Shown here one piece after another: positions 1-5,247 of a stretch of 5,247 nucleotides of DNA. The position numbers were made by a program, and so were the translations under genes. The notes below the pieces were generated by a model that worked only from the letters and a program-made list of their open reading frames with translations, did no database searches and was not told the DNA's origin. Source of the DNA: CADAWZ01 sp045114665 (GTDB lineage Bacteria; Vulcanimicrobiota; CADAWZ01); assembly GCA_045114665.1 (NCBI GenBank), contig JBGUKW010000062.1, positions 1 through 5,247 on the forward strand, given 5' to 3'. Position 1 is the first letter of the stretch, and each line of letters starts with the position of its first letter.

Positions 1-1
1 T

Positions 2-1048
2 ATTTTTTCAACAGATACACTTATCGACAATTTGAAAAAAGAGCTTCCAAATGCTTCTGATACTGAAAAAGCTCTTCTAACTTCTACAGGTGAATTTTAT
101 TCTTGCCTTTCTGTTGCTTCTATGCTTAGAGATAATGAATTAAAAGTTGAAATTTTTTCAGGGGCAGATGTTCCAATAATAACAGAAAATAAGACATTTA
201 ATGCAAAAATAAAATCTGTTGGTACTGAAAATATATTGAAGGCTTTTGAAAATAATGATGTTGTGGTTGTTGCTGGTTTTCAGGGAATTACCGAATTTGG
301 GATTGTTTCTACTTTGGGAAGAGGTGGAAGTGATACAACTGCAACAGCTATTGGAGTTGCATTAAAAGCTAATTGTGTGGAAATTTACACAGATGTTGAC
401 GGTGTGATGACTGCAGACCCTAAAATATATAGTGAGACCAACAAAATTGATGAACTTAATTTTGTTGAAATGGGGGAAATGGCAAGCGAAGGAGCAAAAG
501 TTTTACATACTCCAAGTGTTGAAATTGCAGAAAGATATGATGTTGATGTTCTTGTTAAAAATACTTTTTCAGATGATAAGGGAACAAGAGTTTCAAAAAA
601 TGCAAAAAATACAGAAATAGTAACAGGTTTTATACATAGAAAAGATATAACTGATTTCTTTGTTGATTATACACTTGTAAATAATTATCCAAAAAGACAG
701 AGAGGGCTTTTTAAATCACTTGCTGAAAAACATATAAGCCTCGATCTTATAAATATTTGTGGAAAAAAAGTATATTTTGCTGTAAACTCTTCAGATACTG
801 AAGCTGTAAGACAACATCTTATTGATACTGGTATGAGGTTTTTTGAAAGAGATAATGTTGCAAAAATTTCTTGTATTGGTGCAGGAATGAAGGGGACAGC
901 AGGTGTTATGGCAAAAGTTGTAAATCAGTTGAAAAAGGCTAATATAAAAATATATAGGAGTGTAGATTCGCTTATAAATATTTCTTGTATTATTGATGAA
1001 GATAAACTTCAAAATGCAATGAAAATTTTGCACGAATTGATTAATTAA
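2..1048 (+). CDS. dapG: Aspartokinase, DapG-type, 5'-truncated by window edge
   Basis: Aspartate kinase phosphorylates L-aspartate to 4-aspartyl phosphate, the first step toward lysine, threonine, methionine and diaminopimelate. The frame is open to the left edge: 348 codons are visible, and comparison with Bacillus DapG (about 404 residues, recalled) suggests about 48 N-terminal residues, including the K-FGGTS motif, lie outside. A TTG at 32 is not a believable start because homology begins before it (TDTLIDNL matches a family segment). Visible kinase-domain motifs are STGE (nt 83-94), VVAGFQG (nt about 266-286), GRGGSDTT (nt 317-340), TDVDGV (nt 389-406) and a MASEGAKVLHTPSVEIA segment (nt 479-529). 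Two C-terminal ACT regions follow (about nt 620-830 and 860-1040). The wording around ITDF, NDKG-like DDKG, AKISCIGAGMKG and the end HEL resembles Bacillus DapG, the diaminopimelate-sensitive isozyme, more than LysC or ThrA. Arginine codons are all AGA/AGG. The next gene follows after 40 bases without a terminator. Aspartokinase is certain; the DapG subtype is inferred. Confidence 0.93.
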   Translation: MFSTDTLIDNLKKELPNASDTEKALLTSTGEFYSCLSVASMLRDNELKVEIFSGADVPIITENKTFNAKIKSVGTENILKAFENNDVVVVAGFQGITEFGIVSTLGRGGSDTTATAIGVALKANCVEIYTDVDGVMTADPKIYSETNKIDELNFVEMGEMASEGAKVLHTPSVEIAERYDVDVLVKNTFSDDKGTRVSKNAKNTEIVTGFIHRKDITDFFVDYTLVNNYPKRQRGLFKSLAEKHISLDLINICGKKVYFAVNSSDTEAVRQHLIDTGMRFFERDNVAKISCIGAGMKGTAGVMAKVVNQLKKANIKIYRSVDSLINISCIIDEDKLQNAMKILHELIN

Positions 1049-1088
1049 TTATAATTAGTGATATTATTGTTTAGTTGAGTTTTAAGTT

Positions 1089-2339
1089 ATGCCAAAAGAG
1101 AGAGAAAAGAAAGAATTTGATTATTTCATAATAACAAATAGTCCAGGTGAGCTTTCTGCTTGGGTCTATCCTGTTGTGTGCGAATTAAGAAAACAAGATC
1201 CTGATTCGAGGATTAATGTTTTGTTAGTTCCATGTTTTTATGCAACAGGTAGAGAAAAACAGATTGCAGAAACATTTGAAGCTGTTGACAATGTTTTTAC
1301 TCCTAATGACTTTTTGCGTTTTTCATTTGGTCTAAAAGTAGGTGATTTTAAGCCTTATAAAAATGGGGCTGTTATATCTCTCGGTGGCGATCCTTGGCAT
1401 GCTGTTTTGATTTCTAAGAAATTAAAATACCCTGCTTTTTTATACACAATGAAAAAAGCAGATACTGGCAAATGTTTTAAACATATTTTTTCGATACATG
1501 AAAAGTTAAAAGATAGGTTTTTATCTCTTGGCATCAAGCCAGAAAATATATCTGTTGTCGGAGATCTTATGCGAGATGGTGTAAAACCTGTTTTAACACC
1601 TGAAGAGACGAAAAAAAAATTAAATATCTCTGATGACAAAAAGATAGTAACATTTTTTCCAGGTAGTAGGTTGCCACATGTTGAAGAGAGTTTGCCTGTC
1701 TTTATGAAAACCTGTGAAGAGATAAAAGAAAAGATTCCGAACTCTGAATTTGTGATTTGTCTTTCTCCTTTTGTAAATTTTGATGATGTAAACAAATTTA
1801 TAAAACAGAGAAATAAATATATAATTGATGGTACTTGGGGAAATCTTGAAAATGGTGAGATAACAACCGCAGGTAATGTAAAAATAAAACTTTCGAGAGA
1901 ATATAGATATGACATTGTCAAAATTTCAGACCTTGTCATAACTATACCTGGCACTAATACTGCTGAAATAGCTTCATTGGGTAAGCCAATGATAGTTGCA
2001 TTTACTTGGAATGCAAAAATTCCGAGTGGTGGAATTGGCTTTTTATTAAATTTAATTCCTGCTACAGGTTTTTTGAAAAAGTCAATTATGATGTTACTTC
2101 ATGGAAAAATTAAATTTAAAGGGCTTCCAAATGCTCTTGCTGAAAAAGAGTTAACTCCTGAATTGATGGTTGATAAAGGCTCTTATCAGCTCTCCTCACT
2201 CGCTATAGAGCTATTAAACGATCCAGATAGATGTAAAAAAATATCTGAAGATCTCCTTGGAATTATGGGTGGAGGAGGAGCAGGTGTTAAAATCGCCTCA
2301 AAAATAATAGAAATAGCTCAGAAAGGTATATCAGAATAA
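1089..2339 (+). CDS. LpxB-like (lipid-A-disaccharide synthase-related) glycosyltransferase
   Basis: A 416-residue protein with the two-domain GT-B layout of the LpxB (GT19) family. The N-terminal loop reads NSPGELSAW (residues 17-25) and GGDPWHA (99-105) carries an acidic residue, D101, that may stand for the catalytic Asp of LpxB. The C-terminal domain is the better match: FFPGSR..HVEES (189-201), IPGTNTAEIASLGKPMIV (286-303), PNALAEKELTPEL (347-359), then a typical C-terminal helix. True LpxB joins UDP-diacylglucosamine and lipid X to form the lipid A disaccharide at the inner membrane. Here the usual PDFN and SPSVWAW-type motifs and the SGTA(T)LE motif are altered, and no lpx genes adjoin, so the substrate may differ. 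There is no signal peptide. The start is fixed by an in-frame TAA at 1083-1085. No clear Shine-Dalgarno sequence precedes it, which contrasts with rpsU. Its TAA shares a base with the next ATG. The fold call is firm; the reaction is not. Confidence 0.8.
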   Translation: MPKEREKKEFDYFIITNSPGELSAWVYPVVCELRKQDPDSRINVLLVPCFYATGREKQIAETFEAVDNVFTPNDFLRFSFGLKVGDFKPYKNGAVISLGGDPWHAVLISKKLKYPAFLYTMKKADTGKCFKHIFSIHEKLKDRFLSLGIKPENISVVGDLMRDGVKPVLTPEETKKKLNISDDKKIVTFFPGSRLPHVEESLPVFMKTCEEIKEKIPNSEFVICLSPFVNFDDVNKFIKQRNKYIIDGTWGNLENGEITTAGNVKIKLSREYRYDIVKISDLVITIPGTNTAEIASLGKPMIVAFTWNAKIPSGGIGFLLNLIPATGFLKKSIMMLLHGKIKFKGLPNALAEKELTPELMVDKGSYQLSSLAIELLNDPDRCKKISEDLLGIMGGGGAGVKIASKIIEIAQKGISE

Positions 2340-2341
2340 TG
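2337..2341 (+). promoter_or_regulatory. Stop/start overlap (TAATG), translational coupling
   Basis: The TAA of the LpxB-like gene and the ATG of the methyltransferase gene share one A. With only a weak AAAGG 11 bases upstream of the ATG, re-initiation by ribosomes finishing the upstream gene is the likely way the second protein is made, which would tie the two protein levels together. Confidence 0.8.
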
Positions 2342-2944
2342 AGAAGTTTTTTCTTTAAGCACAGAGGAGCATTTTTTGTTCCAGTTGCTCTTTTACTTTT
2401 TATTGCAGGTAAGCCAACTTTACTTTCTTTTATAATAGGATTTGTATTTGCCGTACTTGGTGAATTGATAAGAATTTGGGGGGTTGGTTATGCAGGAATA
2501 ACGACCAGAAAAAATAATGTTGAAGCTCCTTTTCTTGTTACAGGTGGACCATTTTCTTATGTGAGAAATCCACTTTACATTGGAAATGGAATTACTGGTC
2601 TTGGCTTTACAATAATGGCTTGTGGTGGACAAAATCTAATTTGGAGAAGTATTTTTCTTGTTCTTTGGTTTTTGTGCTATTTTGGGGTTTATGGAATGAT
2701 CATTCCACATGAAGAAGAATTTTTGAAAAAAGAATTTGGTGAGCCATACTTAGAATATTGTAAACATGTAAATAGAATTTTCCCAAATTTTAAAAAATAC
2801 TCAAATCCACAGGGAACTTTTAATCCTGAAGCAATAAAAGAAGCTGAGAGCAAAACATTGGTTCAGTTTGTTATATTTTTGATTTTAATGAGTTTAAAAA
2901 TAATTCCTTTCGGTCCTTTGGTCGGAAAATTGTTCTTGTCTTAA
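2339..2944 (+). CDS. Membrane methyltransferase, ICMT/PEMT-like family
   Basis: A 201-residue integral membrane protein with the signature of the isoprenylcysteine carboxyl methyltransferase / phospholipid methyltransferase superfamily. It has TGGPFSYVRNPLYIGN (residues 68-83), the conserved RNPLY turn, followed by EEEFLKKEFGEPYLEY (125-140) and V..R.FP (144-149), the cytosolic SAM-binding helix and tail of this family. Hydrophobic segments lie at about 11-23, 26-44, 82-96, 104-123 and 174-192. Bacterial members methylate lipids or small hydrophobic acceptors; the acceptor here cannot be read from sequence. The start codon overlaps the previous stop (TAATG), so translation is probably coupled, with only a weak AAAGG at 2322-2326 as ribosome site. 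The coupling suggests joint work with the LpxB-like protein, for example on one lipid or glycolipid. The extension after residue 150, ending in an extra membrane segment, is longer than the usual short tail. Family call is strong; function is open. Confidence 0.85.
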   Translation: MRSFFFKHRGAFFVPVALLLFIAGKPTLLSFIIGFVFAVLGELIRIWGVGYAGITTRKNNVEAPFLVTGGPFSYVRNPLYIGNGITGLGFTIMACGGQNLIWRSIFLVLWFLCYFGVYGMIIPHEEEFLKKEFGEPYLEYCKHVNRIFPNFKKYSNPQGTFNPEAIKEAESKTLVQFVIFLILMSLKIIPFGPLVGKLFLS

Positions 2945-2946
2945 AA

Positions 2947-2975
2947 AATATATAAAATTTTTTTGTTTATATATT
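2947..2975. repeat. AT-only inverted repeat upstream of the rpsU promoter
   Basis: AATATATAAA (2947-2956) is exactly repeated in reverse complement as TTTATATATT (2966-2975), with a 9-base loop rich in T. It lies directly after the methyltransferase stop and touches the -35 box of the rpsU promoter. With no G or C in the stem and the T-run inside the loop, it is a poor intrinsic terminator. It may be a weak transcript end for the upstream genes, an AT-rich UP-type element for RNA polymerase, or simply low-complexity sequence. Confidence 0.4.
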
Positions 2976-3002
2976 GACATATTTAGGAAAAAGTATTAAA
3001 AT
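2974..3002 (+). promoter_or_regulatory. Predicted sigma70-type promoter of rpsU
   Basis: A perfect -35 box TTGACA (2974-2979) is followed after 17 bases by TAAAAT (2997-3002), one mismatch from TATAAT. The sequence upstream of the -35 (2943-2973) is almost pure A and T, as in UP elements. Transcription should start near 3008-3010, giving an rpsU leader of about 85 bases. This is the best promoter match seen in the window and fits a highly expressed ribosomal protein gene. Confidence 0.75.
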
Positions 3003-3008
3003 AGGTTA

Positions 3009-3095
3009 GCATTAAAAGCAGATAATGACATATTTATAAATTTGAGCTTCAAAATGCAATGCGAAAATTATTTCAATGTGGAGGGGGTGAAATGA
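3009..3095 (+). other. Predicted 5' leader of rpsU
   Basis: About 87 bases lie between the inferred transcription start and the rpsU ATG, without an open reading frame of note. An 11-base segment TGACATATTTA at 3026-3036 repeats the sequence at 2975-2985 that overlaps the -35 box. A small stem TTTGA/TCAAA with a three-base loop sits at 3041-3053. No known riboswitch or ribosomal-protein leader motif is recognised. Confidence 0.4.
3080..3090 (+). promoter_or_regulatory. Strong ribosome binding site of rpsU
   Basis: GGAGGGGGTGA matches the anti-Shine-Dalgarno complement (GGAGGTGA) with extra Gs and ends five bases before the ATG at 3096. It is by far the strongest such site in the window and selects the ATG at 3096 over the out-of-frame ATG at 3092, which runs into a stop after seven codons. 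Confidence 0.85.
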
Positions 3096-3269
3096 ATGGA
3101 AACTCGTGTACTTGAAGGCGAATCTATTGATGCTGCATTGAAAAGATTTCGCAGACAGTGTCAGCGCGACGGAATTCTTTCTGAATGGAAGAAACGTGAG
3201 CATTATGAAAAGCCAAGTGTTAAGAGAAAAAAGAAATCCGAAGCTGCAAGACGTAGAAGATCAAGCTAA
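3096..3269 (+). CDS. rpsU: 30S ribosomal protein S21
   Basis: A 57-residue basic protein that reads as bacterial S21. It begins METRVLEGESIDAALKRFRR, then QCQRDGILSEWKKREHYEKP with the family's EW/R(E)HYEKPS core, then a lysine/arginine-rich tail ending RRRRSS. S21 sits on the platform of the small ribosomal subunit near the 3' end of 16S rRNA and helps translation initiation. The length is normal for short S21 forms (57-71 residues). An in-frame TGA at 3093-3095 immediately before the ATG fixes the start. Five of 11 arginine codons are CGT/CGC, whereas the aspartokinase gene uses only AGA/AGG, which fits selection for high expression. It has its own promoter, a strong ribosome site and a downstream hairpin terminator. 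In Bacillus and relatives rpsU also lies some genes upstream of the pgpH/yqfF gene (recalled). Confidence 0.97.
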   Translation: METRVLEGESIDAALKRFRRQCQRDGILSEWKKREHYEKPSVKRKKKSEAARRRRSS

Positions 3270-3291
3270 TTATATTTTAATTGCTTAGAAA

Positions 3292-3326
3292 TTTTGATAT
3301 TTTTAATTTTTTATTACATATCAAAA
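3292..3326. repeat. AT-rich inverted repeat before the rpsU terminator
   Basis: TTTTGATAT (3292-3300) pairs exactly with ATATCAAAA (3318-3326) across a 17-base loop of A and T. It immediately precedes the GC-containing terminator hairpin, so rpsU mRNA would end in two tandem stems. It lacks a trailing T-run on the + strand and is too AT-rich to be a convincing terminator alone. It could protect the mRNA end or be chance. Confidence 0.4.
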
Positions 3327-3330
3327 ATTG

Positions 3331-3367
3331 AAGCCACATCTTAAATATTTTTTTGATGTGGCTTTTT
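3331..3367 (+). terminator. Intrinsic terminator of rpsU
   Basis: AAGCCACATC (3331-3340) and GATGTGGCTT (3355-3364) form a perfect 10-bp stem with a 14-base AT-rich loop (3341-3354), followed by T residues to 3367. It is the only GC-containing stem plus T-run between rpsU and the next gene. The long loop and short T-run leave room for partial read-through into the phosphodiesterase gene, whose ATG is 32 bases beyond. Confidence 0.85.
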
Positions 3368-3399
3368 CTGATTTTAAAAAGTTTTATAACATAAAGAAC

Positions 3400-5247
3400 A
3401 TGAATTTTTTATTAAAAGTACAAACATTTTTAAAAAAATATTTTACATTATTAAAAAAGCCTGTCTCTGATTTTTTAAAAAATAGAAATGTGCTTCTTAT
3501 TCTTACATATCTTATTTTGACTTGGATATCTATTTCTTTTATTATAATGGAATATCGTCCTTCAGAAAAATTTGTTGTTGGACAACCTTCAAAAAGAGAT
3601 GTCAAAGCCAATTCTGATTTTAGTGAGATAGATAATATAGCAACTGAGCTTGCAAGAAAAAAAGCTGCTGAATCTGTTCCTATTATTATGACAACAGATT
3701 CAAATATTACCAATTCTGTAATATCTGATTTTAGATATACATTGAGCCAACTTGACAATATTAGAAAAAAAAGAGATAAAATGGAAGATATAACTAATAT
3801 ACATCCAGAAACCTCTTTTAAAATTTTTATAAAAGATTCTATTTTTAAGAAATTGCTTGAAATGGATGATTCAACTTTTAATTCAGTAGAAGATAAATCT
3901 TTAAGTATATTATATGAATTAATGGTCAAAGGTATTTCTGCTTCTTCAAAAAATTATTCTCTTGTCAGTGATGAATCTATAGACGAATTGAAAAAAAATG
4001 TTGATAAATTGAAAGTTTCGGAAGATGAAAAAGAAGTTATATTTTCAATTCTTTCAAATGCAATAAGACCTAATATGATTCAAGATTGGGCTGAGATAAA
4101 AAAAGAACAACAATATAGAATGAGTCAAGTATCTCCTATAATGATTTTTATTGCTAAAGGGCAGACAATTATAAGAGAAGGGGATATTGTAACTCCAAAA
4201 GATTTAGAACTTTTGAATAACTTAGATATTTATGGTTCTTCTCCAGTGAAGGATATTCTTTCAAGTTTTATTATATCTTTAATTTTAGTTCTAATTTTAT
4301 ATTATGGAGCTAAAATTTTATATCCCCCGATGATAAAAGAGAGAAGATTTTTATTTATTGTTTGTTTAGTTATTGTTTTAACAGCTCTTATATGTCGTTT
4401 TTCTTTAAATTCTGATACGGCGTATATCTCAGGAAAGTATATAGCTACTTATTTTGCACCAATAGCTATGGCTTCTATTTCTATACAGCTAATATATGGT
4501 TCGTCTTCTGCTTTTATTGTAACTTTTGTTTTGGGAATAATATCTGGAATTATAAGTCGTAATTTTTCAACTATTGTTGTTTCTTTAATAACTGGATTTT
4601 CAGCTGTTATCTTTTTTGCAAATATTCAGAAACGAGCTGAAATGGTTTGGGCATCTGCTTTTGTTATGATTGTAAACATAGTAACTGCATTTGTCATGAA
4701 TGCATATATAGATACATCTGACACAAAATTTTTTACACCAATTTTTATAGCTGGATTTAATGCTTTTGTATCTTGTCTTTTTGCAATAGGTCTTGTCTTT
4801 TTGTTGGAAAATATATTTCCTATTGTTACAAATATAAAATTACTAGATCTTGCAAATCCTTCAGAACCACTTTTGAGAGAATTGACAGCAAAAGCTCCAG
4901 GTTCACATGTACACAGTATTCTTGTTTCAAATCTTGCGGAAGCTGGTGCTATAGCTATAGGAGCTAATCCAATTCTTGCAAAAGTAGGGGCTTATTATCA
5001 TGATATAGGAAAGACAAAACAGCCTTCAATGTTTATAGAAAATCAGTTTGGGGCTTTAAATCCACATGACAAGGTTACATCTAATTTGAGTAAGGTTATT
5101 ATTATTTCCCATGTTCGTCAAGGTGTGGAATTGGCTACTAAAGCAAAACTTCCTGATCCTATTATTGACATAATTGCACAACATCATGGTACTTCTCTTT
5201 TAAGATATTTCTATGCAAAAGCATTGAAAACTGATAAAAATGTAAGG
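3400..5247 (+). CDS. pgpH: 7TM-HD phosphodiesterase (PgpH/YqfF family), 3'-truncated by window edge
   Basis: 616 codons without a stop run to the window end; family members are about 700-720 residues, so roughly 100 are missing. The layout is one N-terminal membrane segment (about 31-50), an extracytoplasmic 7TMR-HDED-type domain (about 51-283, ending KGQTIIREGDIVTP at 253-266), seven membrane segments (about 286-304, 317-333, 349-366, 368-385, 388-407, 415-436, 445-470) and a cytosolic HD domain. HD ligands are visible: H505 in GSHVHS, H534-D535 in YYHDIGK, H571 in ISHVRQG and H595-H596 in QHHGT, with spacings (29, 1, 36, 24, 1) equal to those I recall for Listeria PgpH; the last Asp lies beyond the window. 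PgpH hydrolyses cyclic di-AMP to pApA and helps set osmotic and cell-wall balance; that activity is inferred. The ATG at 3400 is the first ATG after an in-frame TAA at 3304; GTG 3358 and TTG 3328 lie in or beside the terminator and are unlikely. The ribosome site is weak. In many genomes ybeY follows. Confidence 0.92.
   Translation, partial: MNFLLKVQTFLKKYFTLLKKPVSDFLKNRNVLLILTYLILTWISISFIIMEYRPSEKFVVGQPSKRDVKANSDFSEIDNIATELARKKAAESVPIIMTTDSNITNSVISDFRYTLSQLDNIRKKRDKMEDITNIHPETSFKIFIKDSIFKKLLEMDDSTFNSVEDKSLSILYELMVKGISASSKNYSLVSDESIDELKKNVDKLKVSEDEKEVIFSILSNAIRPNMIQDWAEIKKEQQYRMSQVSPIMIFIAKGQTIIREGDIVTPKDLELLNNLDIYGSSPVKDILSSFIISLILVLILYYGAKILYPPMIKERRFLFIVCLVIVLTALICRFSLNSDTAYISGKYIATYFAPIAMASISIQLIYGSSSAFIVTFVLGIISGIISRNFSTIVVSLITGFSAVIFFANIQKRAEMVWASAFVMIVNIVTAFVMNAYIDTSDTKFFTPIFIAGFNAFVSCLFAIGLVFLLENIFPIVTNIKLLDLANPSEPLLRELTAKAPGSHVHSILVSNLAEAGAIAIGANPILAKVGAYYHDIGKTKQPSMFIENQFGALNPHDKVTSNLSKVIIISHVRQGVELATKAKLPDPIIDIIAQHHGTSLLRYFYAKALKTDKNVR

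Noticed and set aside
32..34. TTG as the start of the aspartokinase gene
   Set aside because: Family similarity continues upstream to the window edge, and the essential N-terminal K-FGGTS motif would be absent, so the gene is cut by the window rather than short.
1007..1021. 15-base exact match CTTCAAAATGCAATG between the aspartokinase 3' end and the rpsU leader (3047-3061)
   Set aside because: In AT-rich sequence of this length a 15-base chance match has a non-negligible probability, and one copy is coding. No flanking similarity extends far enough to suggest duplication.
1355..1954. A 199-codon open frame on the minus strand
   Set aside because: It lies wholly opposite the LpxB-like gene, which has clear family motifs. 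The reverse translation shows no recognisable domain and is typical of antisense shadow frames in AT-rich DNA.
3385..3390. TATAAC as a -10 box for the 7TM-HD gene
   Set aside because: It ends only nine bases before the ATG, and the position 17 bases upstream is CTTTTT, not a -35 box. It is more likely chance in AT-rich sequence.
3384..3929. A 181-codon open frame on the minus strand
   Set aside because: It is opposite the N-terminal part of the 7TM-HD gene, whose domain layout is complete in this region. The serine/isoleucine/leucine-rich reverse product matches no known family and has no ribosome site.
4773..4967. A 64-codon + strand open frame in another phase
   Set aside because: It overlaps the start of the HD domain of the 7TM-HD protein in a different frame; the product is rich in Ser, Cys and Arg without any domain.

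Overview
The window is an AT-rich bacterial segment (about 30% G+C by eye) with five protein genes, all on the + strand and both outer ones cut by the window edges. The mix is a DapG-type aspartokinase, an LpxB-fold glycosyltransferase, ribosomal protein S21 and a PgpH/YqfF-type 7TM-HD phosphodiesterase. This fits a low-GC bacterium, possibly with a two-membrane envelope, since the LpxB fold is mostly found in lipid A makers. It could equally be a Firmicute-like lineage, because the aspartokinase and the 7TM-HD protein both resemble the Bacillus proteins. Lineages such as Gastranaerophilales (Melainabacteria) or Elusimicrobia are guesses. The sequence alone does not fix the phylum.

Left part (2-2944): the aspartokinase C-terminal part, then after a 40-base gap the LpxB-like protein, whose stop codon overlaps the start of an ICMT/PEMT-like membrane methyltransferase (TAATG). 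No terminator separates these three, so they probably form one transcription unit. The aspartokinase feeds lysine and diaminopimelate (peptidoglycan) synthesis. The other two look like envelope or lipid-modifying enzymes of unknown substrate.

Right part (2945-5247): a strong sigma70-type promoter (TTGACA, 17-base spacer, TAAAAT) drives rpsU after a leader of about 85 bases with a very strong Shine-Dalgarno sequence. A 10-bp GC-containing hairpin followed by a T-run closes rpsU. Only 32 bases later the 7TM-HD gene starts, with no convincing promoter of its own. It is open to the window end and holds nearly the whole HD catalytic domain. By family knowledge it degrades cyclic di-AMP.

No mobile element, CRISPR array, RNA gene or new multi-gene defence-like system is visible. 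The least conventional content is the translationally coupled LpxB-like/methyltransferase pair. The LpxB-like protein lacks several hallmark motifs of true lipid-A-disaccharide synthase.
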